64,000 nucleotides of DNA from Streptomyces sp. NBC_00102 (GTDB lineage: Bacteria; Actinomycetota; Actinomycetes; Streptomycetales; Streptomycetaceae), in assembly GCF_026343115.1 (NCBI RefSeq), contig NZ_JAPEMC010000001.1:1302001-1366000 (forward strand), written 5' to 3'. Below the pieces are notes generated by a model. The model had not been told where the DNA came from, searched no databases, and saw nothing but the letters and a program-made list of their open reading frames with translations. Every line of letters begins with the position of its first letter. Position 1 is the first letter of the stretch. This document shows, one piece after another, positions 49,524 to 57,681 of the stretch. A program made the position numbers and the translations under genes.

Positions 49524-49801
49524 TCACCGCGATCGTGCTCATCAAAACCAGCGTCGACCGGATTCCGGAGATCGCGGAGTCCATCGCGGCGCTCGACAGC
49601 GTCAGCGAGGTCTTCTCCGTCACCGGCACGTACGACCTGATCGCCATGGTCCGGGTGGCCCGGCACGACGACCTCGCCGATGTCATCCCCGGCAAGATCA
49701 GCAAGATCCCGGGCGTGGAGGCCACCGACACCCACGTGGCGTTCCGTACGTACTCGCAGCACGACCTCGAAGCCGCCTTCGCCATCGGCCTCGACGCGTA
49801 A
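49520..49801 (+). CDS. Stand-alone Lrp/AsnC ligand-binding (RAM) domain protein
   Basis: 93 residues, GTG start overlapping the rhomboid stop. The whole protein is one RAM domain: MITAIVLIKTSVDRIPEIAESIA, VSEVFSVTGTYDLIAMVRVAR and KISKIPGVEATDTHVAFRTYSQHDLEAAFAIGLDA (key part IPGVEATDTHVAFRTY). There is no helix-turn-helix, so it cannot bind DNA like full Lrp. Stand-alone RAM proteins form amino-acid-binding oligomers, sometimes modulating other Lrp proteins. Ligand unknown. Confidence 0.92.
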   Translation: MITAIVLIKTSVDRIPEIAESIAALDSVSEVFSVTGTYDLIAMVRVARHDDLADVIPGKISKIPGVEATDTHVAFRTYSQHDLEAAFAIGLDA

Positions 49802-49814
49802 CCACCGCTCACGG

Positions 49815-49884
49815 GCGGCCCGGGAAGTACTTCGGCCGGGGACGGGCAGCTGCCCGTCCCCGGCCGAAGTACTTCCCGGGCCGC
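49815..49884. terminator. Perfect 70-bp palindrome, bidirectional terminator
   Basis: Bases 49815-49849 are the exact reverse complement of 49850-49884 with no unpaired centre (CAG|CTG at 49849/49850). It lies 14 bp after the AsnC-type stop and directly abuts the cysteine-desulfurase-like stop at 49886. GAAGTACTTC occurs in each arm and is itself a palindrome. Confidence 0.88.
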
Positions 49885-49885
49885 G

Positions 49886-51304
49886 TCAGATCTGCGCGGT
49901 GCCCCGGTCCGGGACGCAACGGCCGCCCTCGGTGCGGTACTTCCACTGGGCGCCCTCGTTCACCAGCTCACCGACCGCGCGGACGAAACGGTCCACGTGC
50001 TCGTCGGGCGTACCGGCGCCGAAGCTGACGCGGATGGCGTTGAGGGAGCGCTCACCCGGCTCGGCCTCCGGCGCACCGCACTCGCCCGGGTCCTGCGGGT
50101 CGCTGCCGAGCAGGGTGCGGACCAGCGGGTGGGCGCAGAACAGGCCGTCGCGGACGCCGATGCCGTACTCGGCGGAGAGCGCGGCGGCGAAGTGGGAGCT
50201 GTTCCAGCCCTCCACCACGAAGGAGATGACGCCGACGCGCGGGGCGTCGTCGCCGAACAGCGAGAGCACCTTGACCTGCGGCACCTCGGCGAGACCCGCG
50301 CGGACCCGGGCGACCAGCCGCTGCTCGCGGGCGACCAGCTTGTCGAAGCCGGCCTCGGTCAGGGCCTTGCAGGCGGAGGCGATGGAGTAGACGCCGATGA
50401 CGTTGGGCGAACCGGCCTCGTGGCGGGCCGAGGTGGTGTGCCACTCCACGTCCACGCCGCCGTCGGTGCGCCGGGCGACCTTCTTCGAGGCGCCGCCGCC
50501 GGCCAGGTAGGGCTCGGAGTCCTGGAGCCAGTCGGCGCGGCCGGCGAGCACGCCGGAGCCGAAGGGGGCGTAGAGCTTGTGGCCGGAGAAGGCGACCCAG
50601 TCGACGTCCAGTTCGGCGATGTCCACCGGGTGGTGCGGGGCGAGCTGGGCGGCGTCCAGCACGATGCGGGCGCCGTGCGCGTGCGCGGCGGCGGCCAGTT
50701 CCTTGACCGGCCACAGCTCGCCGGTGACGTTGGAGGCGCCGGTGACGCAGACCAGGGCCGGGCCGTAGGGGTCGCGGTCGGCGAGGGCGCGTTCCAGGGT
50801 CTCGACGGCCTGCCGCGGGGTGCGCGGCGCGTTGAGGTAGGTGACCCGTGCGTCGCGCCAGGGCAGCAGCGAGGCGTGGTGCTCGGTCTCGTACACGAAC
50901 ACCTCGCAGTCGGCCGGGATCACGGCCGCCAGCAGGTTGAGGGAGTCGGTGGTGGAACGGGTGAAGATCACCTGGTCGCCGGGGCGGCAGCCGAGGAACT
51001 CCGCGACGGTGGCGCGGCTGTTCTCGAAGAGGTCGGTGGAGAGCTGCGAGAGGTACCCGGCGCCGCGGTGCACGCTGCCGTAGTACGGCGCGTAGGCGGC
51101 GACGTCGTCCCAGACCCGCTGGAGGGCCGGCGCGCTGGCCGCGTAGTCGAGTGCCGCGTAGGTGACCTCGCCGCCGGTGACGAGCGGGACGGTGACGTCC
51201 TTGCCGAGTACCGGCAGCGGCGCGATGTCCTCGGCCGAAGCGGAACCGTCGGCGAGAGCGGCGTCGAAACCAGGGGTGTTGAGGGCAGCAGAGGACACGG
51301 ACAT
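49886..51304 (-). CDS. Class V aminotransferase, SufS-like cysteine desulfurase
   Basis: 472 residues from ATG 51304 with GGGAG upstream; the frame stays open to GTG 51361. PLP-binding lysine is in FSGHKLYAPFGSGVLAG and the probable catalytic Cys in RDGLFCAHPLVR, both in the positions of group II desulfurases (compare SufS FSGHKLYGP and HHCAMP, from memory). Other motifs are STTDSLNLLA, TEHHASLLPW and RIVLDAAQLAPH. It would release sulfur from cysteine or act on a related C-S compound. A SAM-IV riboswitch upstream ties it to methionine/SAM metabolism. The exact substrate is unknown. Confidence 0.88.
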   Translation of the reverse strand: MSVSSAALNTPGFDAALADGSASAEDIAPLPVLGKDVTVPLVTGGEVTYAALDYAASAPALQRVWDDVAAYAPYYGSVHRGAGYLSQLSTDLFENSRATVAEFLGCRPGDQVIFTRSTTDSLNLLAAVIPADCEVFVYETEHHASLLPWRDARVTYLNAPRTPRQAVETLERALADRDPYGPALVCVTGASNVTGELWPVKELAAAAHAHGARIVLDAAQLAPHHPVDIAELDVDWVAFSGHKLYAPFGSGVLAGRADWLQDSEPYLAGGGASKKVARRTDGGVDVEWHTTSARHEAGSPNVIGVYSIASACKALTEAGFDKLVAREQRLVARVRAGLAEVPQVKVLSLFGDDAPRVGVISFVVEGWNSSHFAAALSAEYGIGVRDGLFCAHPLVRTLLGSDPQDPGECGAPEAEPGERSLNAIRVSFGAGTPDEHVDRFVRAVGELVNEGAQWKYRTEGGRCVPDRGTAQI

Positions 51305-51469
51305 GACGAACTCCCGGAGTACGCAGGCGAATTCACCGTGCCGGCGGGTACGCGGCAGCACGATGTGAAAAGAAAAGGGGGGTGCGGAGAAGGGCGTCGA
51401 GCCCTATCGCATTCGCTTGCTCACAAGAGGCTCCCTAGGGACCAGGACCCCGGGGGTTGGCATTCAAGG

Positions 51470-51600
51470 ATGCCGAGGGGCCCGCGCTTGCCGCAGACCT
51501 CGCTGCCTACGGCCTGGTCTTCACCCGGGGCACCCCGCCACGGACGGAGGGTTGCCGGACAGCGGGCCGGGGCCGTAGTCGCTGTCACTCATGACCTTCC
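51470..51600 (-). ncRNA. SAM-IV riboswitch
   Basis: Reading the minus strand from 51596: GGTCATGAGTGACAGCG, then GGCCCCGGCCCGCTGTCCGGCAACCCTCC in segments, then GGCGGGGTGCCCCGGGTGAAGACC, with the closing GACC (51519-51516) pairing to the first GGTC. This order, with CCGGCAACC and GGGTGCCCCGGGTGAAGACC, is the actinobacterial SAM-IV class; the 3' portion GGCCGTAGGCAGCG to GGGCCCCTCGGCATCC holds the extra stems and pseudoknot. It should lower expression of the downstream desulfurase-like gene when SAM is plentiful. Confidence 0.88.
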
Positions 51601-51603
51601 AGC

Positions 51604-51631
51604 ATCTTGCCACACGAGCCGGTGAACGCAA
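51604..51631 (-). promoter_or_regulatory. Promoter of the SAM-IV leader
   Basis: On the minus strand, TTGCGT (51631-51626) and CAAGAT (51609-51604) are 16 nt apart. The start point predicted about 7 nt downstream coincides with the first G of the riboswitch at 51596. The -35 box touches the edge of the trpD terminator. Confidence 0.6.
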
Positions 51632-51661
51632 GGGCACGGTCCGCGATGCGGACCGTGCCCT
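51631..51661 (-). terminator. trpD terminator
   Basis: AGGGCACGGTCCGC (51631-51644) pairs perfectly with GCGGACCGTGCCCT (51648-51661) around a 3-nt loop, 17 bp after the trpD stop. Confidence 0.8.
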
Positions 51662-51677
51662 CTTTCGTGTGCGTACG

Positions 51678-52742
51678 TCAGGCGTTGCTGGCCGCCACCC
51701 AGCGCTCCAGCGCGCGGTGGGCCGCCCCGGAGTCGATGGACTCGGCGGCCGCGGAGATCTTGGCGGCGATCTGCTCGGTGAGGGTGCCCTCGCCCGGGTC
51801 GAGCGCCACGAGGGCCGCCGCCGAGTTGAGCAGCACCGCCTCGCGCACGGCGCCCTTCTCGCCGTCCAGCACCCGGCGGGCGACGTCCGCGTTGTACGAG
51901 GGGTCGGCGCCGCGCAGCGCCTCGACCGGCACCAGCTCCAGGCCCACGTGGCGCGGGTCGAAGGCCTGCTCGCGCACCTCGCCGTCCCGGACCACCCAGA
52001 CCCGGGAGGTCGCGGTGGTGGTCAGCTCGTCGAGCCCGTCGTCGCCGCGGAAGACGAGCGCGGAGTTGCCGCGCTCGGCGAGGACGCCGGCCACGATGGG
52101 CGCCATCCTCAGGTCGGCGACCCCGACGGCCTGGGCGCGGACGTGGGCCGGGTTGGTGAGCGGGCCCAGGATGTTGAAGGTGGTCTGGGTGCCCAGTTCC
52201 TTGCGGGCCTTGGCCGCGTACCGCAGGGCCGGGTGGAACTTCACCGCGAAGCAGAAGGTGATGCCCGCCTCGGCCGCCACCTCGGCCACCCGCTGCGGGG
52301 TCAGCTCCAGGTTCACGCCGAGCTTCTCCAGGACGTCGGAGGCGCCGCTGGCCGAGGAGGCGGAGCGGTTGCCGTGCTTGACGACCTTGGCCCCCGTGCC
52401 GGCGATCACGATCGCGGACATGGTGGAGATGTTGACCGTCTTCGCGAGGTCGCCGCCGGTACCGACGATGTCGACCGAGGGGCCGGGCACCTCGATGGTG
52501 CGGGCGTGCGCGTACATCGCGCGCACCAGGCCGCTCACCTCGGCGACCGTCTCGCCCTTGGCGCGCAGCGCGATGGCGAAGCCCGCGATCTGCGCGTCGG
52601 TGGCGTCCCCGCTCATGATCCGGTCCATGGCCCAGGCGGTGTCGTCCGCGCCGAGGTCCTGGCCGCGCAGCAGGGGCGTCAGTACGCCGGACCAGGAACG
52701 GTCCGCCGCGCTGTCGCCGCCGTTCGGGGTCGCCACGTTCAT
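51678..52742 (-). CDS. trpD: Anthranilate phosphoribosyltransferase
   Basis: 354 residues from ATG 52742 (GGAG 6 nt upstream; a TTG four codons earlier is weaker). It transfers phosphoribosyl from PRPP to anthranilate, the second step of tryptophan synthesis. Motifs are [18 protein letters not shown] (PRPP-binding GTGGD), [42 protein letters not shown] and [14 protein letters not shown]. It is 25 kb from the anthranilate synthase gene, so the trp genes are dispersed. It has its own terminator and no attenuator. Confidence 0.96.
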   Translation of the reverse strand: MNVATPNGGDSAADRSWSGVLTPLLRGQDLGADDTAWAMDRIMSGDATDAQIAGFAIALRAKGETVAEVSGLVRAMYAHARTIEVPGPSVDIVGTGGDLAKTVNISTMSAIVIAGTGAKVVKHGNRSASSASGASDVLEKLGVNLELTPQRVAEVAAEAGITFCFAVKFHPALRYAAKARKELGTQTTFNILGPLTNPAHVRAQAVGVADLRMAPIVAGVLAERGNSALVFRGDDGLDELTTTATSRVWVVRDGEVREQAFDPRHVGLELVPVEALRGADPSYNADVARRVLDGEKGAVREAVLLNSAAALVALDPGEGTLTEQIAAKISAAAESIDSGAAHRALERWVAASNA

Positions 52743-52810
52743 GGTCCGCTCCAAGAATCCACAGCCGGAAAGGGGGGTGTCCGTCCACCCTATCGGGGCG
52801 CGGGAACCGC

Positions 52811-52845
52811 GAAGAGCCCCGTCCGGCGAATGGACGGGGCTCTTC
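52811..52845 (-). terminator. Terminator of the ctaE-qcrCAB operon
   Basis: GAAGAGCCCCGTCC (52811-52824) pairs with GGACGGGGCTCTTC (52832-52845) around a 7-nt loop, 23 bp beyond the qcrB stop. Confidence 0.82.
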
Positions 52846-52868
52846 GTTGTGGCGATCAGTTCAGGCGA

Positions 52869-54494
52869 TCAGTGGTGACCGTGGCCGCTGGTGATCTCCT
52901 TGTACTCCTCGGCGGTGGGCTTGGCGATCTGGTTGTGCTCGCCGTAGTAGCCCTTGCTGAGCTTGGCGCGCAGCTTCGTGAGGGCCGAGACCTTGCGCTC
53001 GACACCGTTCTCGTCGACCGTCGGGCCGATTTCGAGCGGCGTGTACTGCTCGTGCGCGGTGAGGGTGTGCAGCTGCCCCGGGGAGAGCGGCTCGTGGATC
53101 TCCACGAACTCACCGTGCGGCAGGCGCTTGATGAGCCCGGACTCGCGTCCGTGCAGCACCTTCTCCTTGTCGCGGCGCTGGAGGCCGAGGCAGATCCGCT
53201 TGGTGGCGATGAAGACCAGGACCGGCACCACGAAGAAGCCGACACGCACGAACCAGGTGATCGCGTTGATCGACAGGTGGAAGTGCGTGGCCCAGAGGTC
53301 GTTTCCACCACCGATGAGCAGGACGAAGTACCAGCTGATCCAGGCGACACCGAAGGCGGTCCGGGTCGGCGCGTTGCGCGGCCGGTCCAGGATGTGGTGC
53401 TCGCGCTTGTCACCGGTGACCCAGGACTCGATGAACGGGTACACCGCGATCGCGGCCAGCACCAGCGGGAAGATGACCAGCGGGATGAAGACGCCCAGGA
53501 CGAGCGTGTGACCCCAGAGGTTGATCTCCCAGCCCGGCATGACACGGATCAGGCCTTCGGAGAAGCCCATGTACCAGTCGGGCTGCGCACCGGTGGACAC
53601 CTGGTCCGGCCGGTACGGGCCGATGGCCCAGATCGGGTTGATCGAGGCGACCGCGGCGACGACCGAGATGACACCGAAGACCAGGAAGAAGAACCCTCCG
53701 GCCTTGGCCATGTAGACCGGCAGCAGCGGCATGCCCACGACGTTCTTGTTCGTACGGCCGGGGCCCGCGAACTGCGTGTGCTTGTGGTAGAAGACCAGGA
53801 TCAGGTGGCCCACCAGGAGGCCCATCATGATGCCCGGGAGCAGCAGGATGTGCACCGAGTAGAACCGGGCCACGAAGTCGCCGCCGGGGAAGTTCCCGCC
53901 GAACAGGAAGTACGCGAGGTACGTGCCGACGATCGGCACGGACAGGATCGCGCCCTGCATGAAGCGGACACCCGTACCGGAGAGCAGGTCGTCCGGGAGC
54001 GAGTAACCGGTGAAGCCGGTGAACATGCCCAGGACGAACAGCAGGAACCCGAAGAGCCAGTTGATCTCACGCGGCTTGCGGAACGCGCCCGTGAAGAACA
54101 CGCGCATCATGTGCACGAACATGCCGGCGAGGAAGATCAGCGCGGCCCAGTGGTGGATCTGCCGGACGAGCAGACCGCCGCGGACGTCGAAGCTGATGTT
54201 CAGCGTCGACGAGTAGGCCTCGGACATCCGGATGCCCTGCATGGGCTCGTACGGGCCGCTGTACACGACCTCGTTCATGCTCGGGTGGAAGAACAGCGTC
54301 AGATACACACCCGTGAGGATGATGATGATGAAGCTGTAGAGGCAGACCTCGCCCAGCATGAAGGACCAGTGGTCCGGGAAGATCTTGCGCATGTTGGCCT
54401 TCGCCAGGCCGTAGATGCCCAGCCGGCCGTCCGCCCAGTCGGCCACCCGCTCACCGGCGGGCGCCTTGCGCGTGGTTTCCGTCGTAGTACTCAT
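52869..54494 (-). CDS. qcrB: Cytochrome bc1 complex cytochrome b subunit
   Basis: 541 residues, longer than mitochondrial cytochrome b because of the C-terminal extension typical of actinobacteria. Membrane helices carry the haem-ligating histidines (for example QIHHWAALIFLAGMFVHMMRVFF: pairs in HHWA and FVHMM; also GLLVGHLILVFYHKH). The quinol-site motif is QPDWYMGFSEG (PDW where mitochondria have PEW). It transfers electrons from menaquinol toward the Rieske protein and cytochrome c subunit. It overlaps qcrA by 4 bp and ends the operon. Confidence 0.97.
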   Translation of the reverse strand: MSTTTETTRKAPAGERVADWADGRLGIYGLAKANMRKIFPDHWSFMLGEVCLYSFIIIILTGVYLTLFFHPSMNEVVYSGPYEPMQGIRMSEAYSSTLNISFDVRGGLLVRQIHHWAALIFLAGMFVHMMRVFFTGAFRKPREINWLFGFLLFVLGMFTGFTGYSLPDDLLSGTGVRFMQGAILSVPIVGTYLAYFLFGGNFPGGDFVARFYSVHILLLPGIMMGLLVGHLILVFYHKHTQFAGPGRTNKNVVGMPLLPVYMAKAGGFFFLVFGVISVVAAVASINPIWAIGPYRPDQVSTGAQPDWYMGFSEGLIRVMPGWEINLWGHTLVLGVFIPLVIFPLVLAAIAVYPFIESWVTGDKREHHILDRPRNAPTRTAFGVAWISWYFVLLIGGGNDLWATHFHLSINAITWFVRVGFFVVPVLVFIATKRICLGLQRRDKEKVLHGRESGLIKRLPHGEFVEIHEPLSPGQLHTLTAHEQYTPLEIGPTVDENGVERKVSALTKLRAKLSKGYYGEHNQIAKPTAEEYKEITSGHGHH

Positions 54495-55546
54495 CCGCGC
54501 TCCCAGAAGGCAGGACCGACGGGCTCTTCGAAGTCACCGAGAGCTTCGAGGTCGCCCTCGCTGCTCACGCCGATCCGCAGCTGCGGAAGCGCGTGCCCGG
54601 CCGGACCGAAGATGACGCGGGCGCCGTCGGAGAGGTCGAAGGTGGACTGGTGGCACGGGCAGAGCACGTGGTGCGTCTGCTGCTCGTACAGGCTGATCGG
54701 GCAGCCGACGTGGGTGCAGATCTTGGAGAAGGCGACGATGCCCTCGTGCGCCCACTCCCGCTCGCGCTTGTCCTTGATGTCGTCCGGCTCGATGCGGATG
54801 ATCATCAGGGCGGCCTTGGCGATCTGCGCCTGGAAGTCCTCGGCGTCCTCCTCCAGGCCCTCGGGCATGGCGAAGGTCAGCGAACCGACCGCGATGTCCT
54901 CGGGACGAAGAGGCTCCATCGTGTTCATGTTGATGAGCTTCTTGCCCTCGGCCCACAGGGTCGAGCGGAGCTTCTTCTCCGGCAGCGGACCCAGGTCGCG
55001 CAGCAGCACCACACCGGCGAGCGGCACCAGGGCCAGCGCGCCGAACATCGTGGTGCGGATCAGCTTGCGACGGCCGATCACGGACTCCTCGGCACCGGCC
55101 TTGAAGTCCGCGAGGACCTGCGCCTTGACCTCGGGCGTGGCCTCGATCGGGTGCCGGTCGGCGGGGGTCTCGACGTCGGACATCAGGGTGCGCGCCCAGT
55201 GGACGGCACCCGCGCCGATGGCGAAGAGCGCCACGCCCAGGGTGAGACCCAGGGAGAAGTTCAGCGCGCTCACGTGACCGAACGGCCAGATGTAGACGAT
55301 CTTGTCGACCGGGAAGATGACGTAGGAGGCGATGAACGCCACCGTCGCCAGCATGGACAGGATGAACAAGTACGCGACGACCCGCTCGGAGCGGTTCGCG
55401 GCACGTTCGTCGATGTCCTGGATGCGCGGCTTGTGGGCCGGCATCCCCGGGTTCGCGAACGGATCGTCCGCGACCACTACCGCGCCGTGCGCGGAGTCCT
55501 GCTCGGCGAGCAGGCTCTTGTCTGGATTCTCTTCTTGGCTACTCAT
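54491..55546 (-). CDS. qcrA: Cytochrome bc1 complex Rieske iron-sulfur subunit
   Basis: 351 residues. An acidic N-terminal tail precedes three membrane helices (actinobacterial QcrA has three rather than one) and the Rieske domain at the C-terminus. There FSKICTHVGCPISLYEQQ and HHVLCPCHQSTFDLSDG give the [2Fe-2S] ligands, two Cys and two His, plus the bridging disulfide cysteines. It overlaps both qcrB and qcrC by 4 bp. In actinobacteria this complex forms a supercomplex with the aa3 oxidase. Confidence 0.97.
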   Translation of the reverse strand: MSSQEENPDKSLLAEQDSAHGAVVVADDPFANPGMPAHKPRIQDIDERAANRSERVVAYLFILSMLATVAFIASYVIFPVDKIVYIWPFGHVSALNFSLGLTLGVALFAIGAGAVHWARTLMSDVETPADRHPIEATPEVKAQVLADFKAGAEESVIGRRKLIRTTMFGALALVPLAGVVLLRDLGPLPEKKLRSTLWAEGKKLINMNTMEPLRPEDIAVGSLTFAMPEGLEEDAEDFQAQIAKAALMIIRIEPDDIKDKREREWAHEGIVAFSKICTHVGCPISLYEQQTHHVLCPCHQSTFDLSDGARVIFGPAGHALPQLRIGVSSEGDLEALGDFEEPVGPAFWERG

Positions 55547-56352
55547 GACTTCTTGGCCTTAGCGGTGTGGGCCGCGACCCAGACGGCGACGGCGATCAGG
55601 AGGCCCAGACCGAAGATCCAGGCGAACAGGCCTTCGCTGACCGGTCCGAGGCCACCGAGCGACAGGCCGCCCGGGCTCTCGCTGTTGTCACCGTTCACGG
55701 TCTTGATGTACGCGATGATGTCCTGCTTCTGCTGCTCGGGCATCGTCGTGTCGGGGAAGGAGGGCATGTTCTGCGGGCCGGTCTGCATGGCCTCGTAGAT
55801 GTGCTTGGGGCTCGCGCCTTCCAGGCTCGGGGCGTACTTGCCGTCCGTCAGCGCGCCGCCCGCTCCCACGAAGTTGTGACACTGCGCGCAGTTGGTGCGG
55901 AACAGCTCGCCACCCTTGGCGATGTCCGCTCCGTCGGGGCTGACCTGCTTCGCGGTCGGCGTGATCGGGCCGGCGCCGAGCGAGGAGATGTACGCCGCGA
56001 GCTGGTCGATCTCGTCCTGCGAGTAGATGACCTTCTTCGCGGGGATCTGGGCGCCCGGCTGCTGCGCGGGCATGCGGCCGGTGCCGACCTGGAAGTCGAC
56101 GGCGGCAGAGCCGACGCCGACCAGCGAAGGCCCGTCGGACGTGCCCTGACCACTGGTTCCGTGGCAGCTGGCGCAGCCGACGGTGTAGATCTTCTTGCCC
56201 TCCTCGATGGGGAGGGACTGGACGGATTCGTCTGCCTGCGCCTTGCCCGCAGGCGCAAACGCGGCGTACAGCCCCCCGGTAGCCGCCAGCGCGAGGAGTA
56301 GTACGACGACGGCCGCCAGTGGATGGCGTCGTCGTGCGGAGAGCTTTTTCAC
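55543..56352 (-). CDS. qcrC: Cytochrome bc1 complex dihaem cytochrome c subunit
   Basis: 269 residues. An N-terminal membrane anchor (HPLAAVVVLLLALAATGGLYAAF, key part VVVLLLALAATGGLY), two cytochrome c folds each with a CxxCH haem site (VGCASCHGTSG and TNCAQCHNFVG) and a C-terminal membrane helix (FAWIFGLGLLIAVAVWVAA). Two haems replace a soluble cytochrome c and pass electrons directly to the CuA site of CtaC. Likely axial methionines lie in GRMPAQQPG and QNMPSFPD. It is preceded by ctaE in the same operon. Confidence 0.97.
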   Translation of the reverse strand: MKKLSARRRHPLAAVVVLLLALAATGGLYAAFAPAGKAQADESVQSLPIEEGKKIYTVGCASCHGTSGQGTSDGPSLVGVGSAAVDFQVGTGRMPAQQPGAQIPAKKVIYSQDEIDQLAAYISSLGAGPITPTAKQVSPDGADIAKGGELFRTNCAQCHNFVGAGGALTDGKYAPSLEGASPKHIYEAMQTGPQNMPSFPDTTMPEQQKQDIIAYIKTVNGDNSESPGGLSLGGLGPVSEGLFAWIFGLGLLIAVAVWVAAHTAKAKKS

Positions 56353-56410
56353 GGATTACCCCGGTGTCAGGATCTTCTGCGTCGATGAGTGGGTGGGTGC
56401 GAGCGCCCGG

Positions 56411-57031
56411 TTACTTGATCATGTAGATCGTCGCGAAGAGGCCGATCCACACGACATCGACGAAGTGCCAGTAGTAGGACACGACGATGGCTGCGGTCGC
56501 CTGTTCGTGGGTGAACCTCTTGGCTGCGTATGTTCTGCCGAGAACCAGCAGGAAGGCGATGAGACCGCCTGTCACGTGCATGCCGTGGAAGCCGGTGGTC
56601 AGGTAGAACACCGAGCCGTACGGGTCGGAGGACAGGGAGAGCCCGTCCGTCTTGACCAGCTCGGTGTACTCCACGACCTGGCCGCCGATGAAGATCGCAC
56701 CCATGACGAACGTGATGATGAACCACGTCCGGAGCTTCTTCACGTCGCCCCGCTCCGCGGCGAAGACGCCGAGCTGGCAGGTGAGAGAGGAAAGCACCAG
56801 GATCGTGGTGTTCGTCGCGGAGAACGGGAAGTTCAGATGGTCGGCCATCTCCTTCCAGTGATCCGGTCCCATCACCGATCGCAGGGTGAAGTACATCGCG
56901 AAGAGGGCCGCGAAGAACATCAGCTCGGAACTCAGCCAGATGATGGTTCCGACGCTGGTGAGGTTCGGCCGATTGACCGACGGGTGCGCGTGCCCGGTTT
57001 CTACTGTCGTTGCTGTCGCCACGACCGACAT
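56411..57031 (-). CDS. ctaE: Cytochrome c oxidase subunit III
   Basis: 206 residues. Five membrane helices of the short COX3 form: [90 protein letters not shown] and [23 protein letters not shown] (key residues HGMHV and WHFVDVVW). It stabilises the oxidase core. It heads the ctaE-qcrCAB operon, 58 bp before qcrC, which joins the oxidase and bc1 subunits in one transcript. GTG 57022 is an alternative start. Confidence 0.96.
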   Translation of the reverse strand: MSVVATATTVETGHAHPSVNRPNLTSVGTIIWLSSELMFFAALFAMYFTLRSVMGPDHWKEMADHLNFPFSATNTTILVLSSLTCQLGVFAAERGDVKKLRTWFIITFVMGAIFIGGQVVEYTELVKTDGLSLSSDPYGSVFYLTTGFHGMHVTGGLIAFLLVLGRTYAAKRFTHEQATAAIVVSYYWHFVDVVWIGLFATIYMIK

Positions 57032-57068
57032 TATGTCGGTCGCTTATCCCGCCCTCACTCCCGGGGGT

Positions 57069-57109
57069 GCCGTTCGGTGTGTCAGAGGGGTGTGTCCTCC
57101 CCGAACGGC
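57069..57109. promoter_or_regulatory. Inverted repeat between ctaE and receiver-like gene
   Basis: GCCGTTCGG (57069-57077) and CCGAACGGC (57101-57109) are perfect 9-bp arms with a 23-nt spacer, 38 bp upstream of the ctaE start and about 110 bp upstream of the divergent gene. It could be an operator or a leader hairpin. Confidence 0.4.
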
Positions 57110-57218
57110 CCAGTGGAACGACGTCATTAGCGGTGCTGACGGGCTGTCCGCGGGAGTACGATCCGCGCATCGGTTCATGCCCCGAGAGCCCCGACGACAC
57201 AGCTGTCACGGAGGAACA

Positions 57219-57629
57219 ATGCAGGCGACCGCCACGGTCCTGGTCTACAGCGACGACGCCAATGTCCGCGAGCAGGTGAGGCTCGCCACCGGCCGACGGC
57301 CGGCCGCCGACGTTCCCGAGGTGCGTTTCCTGGAGTGCGCGACGCTGCCCGCGGTGCTGTCCGCGCTCGACGCCGGCGGCGTCGACGTCTGCGTACTGGA
57401 CGGCGAGACCGCGCCCGTGGGCGGCATGGGCGTATGTCGGCAGATCAAGGACGAGGTGTTCCACTGCCCGCCCGTGCTGCTGCTGATCGGGCGCCCGCAG
57501 GACGCCTGGCTGGCCACCTGGAGCCGCGCTGACGCCGCGGTGACCCTTCCGGTGGACCCGGTCGAGTTCGCGGACGCCCTGGCCGCACTGGTGCGTGCAC
57601 GGCTCCAGGTGGCCGCCGGGGCGTCCTGA
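57219..57629 (+). CDS. Receiver-like (pseudo-receiver) single-domain protein
   Basis: 136 residues from ATG 57219 with GGAGGAA upstream. The chain follows the CheY fold: TVLVYSDDANVREQV supplies the acidic pair (Asp12, Asp13) and DVCVLDGETAPVGGMGVCRQI the phosphorylatable Asp61. The conserved Thr/Ser after strand 4 is missing (VLLLIGRPQD) and the strand-5 Lys is replaced (VTLPVDPVEF). There is no output domain. It diverges from ctaE. It may be a non-canonical or phosphorylation-independent receiver; role unknown. Confidence 0.82.
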   Translation: MQATATVLVYSDDANVREQVRLATGRRPAADVPEVRFLECATLPAVLSALDAGGVDVCVLDGETAPVGGMGVCRQIKDEVFHCPPVLLLIGRPQDAWLATWSRADAAVTLPVDPVEFADALAALVRARLQVAAGAS

Positions 57630-57681
57630 CGCCCGCACGGCTCTGGTGAACGGTCGTCCCGGGAGGCGGCGCACCCCGGCG

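Noticed and set aside
51305-51361. Separate Arg/His-rich leader peptide before the SufS-like gene
   Set aside because: The frame has no stop before ATG 51304 and simply runs into the gene, and it does not match the Cys-containing sulfur-operon leader peptides I know from Streptomyces.
51591-55277. 1,200-residue open frame opposite trpD, qcrB and qcrA
   Set aside because: Composition is His/Asp/Arg repeats without a fold, and the opposite strand carries three certain genes and a SAM-IV riboswitch.
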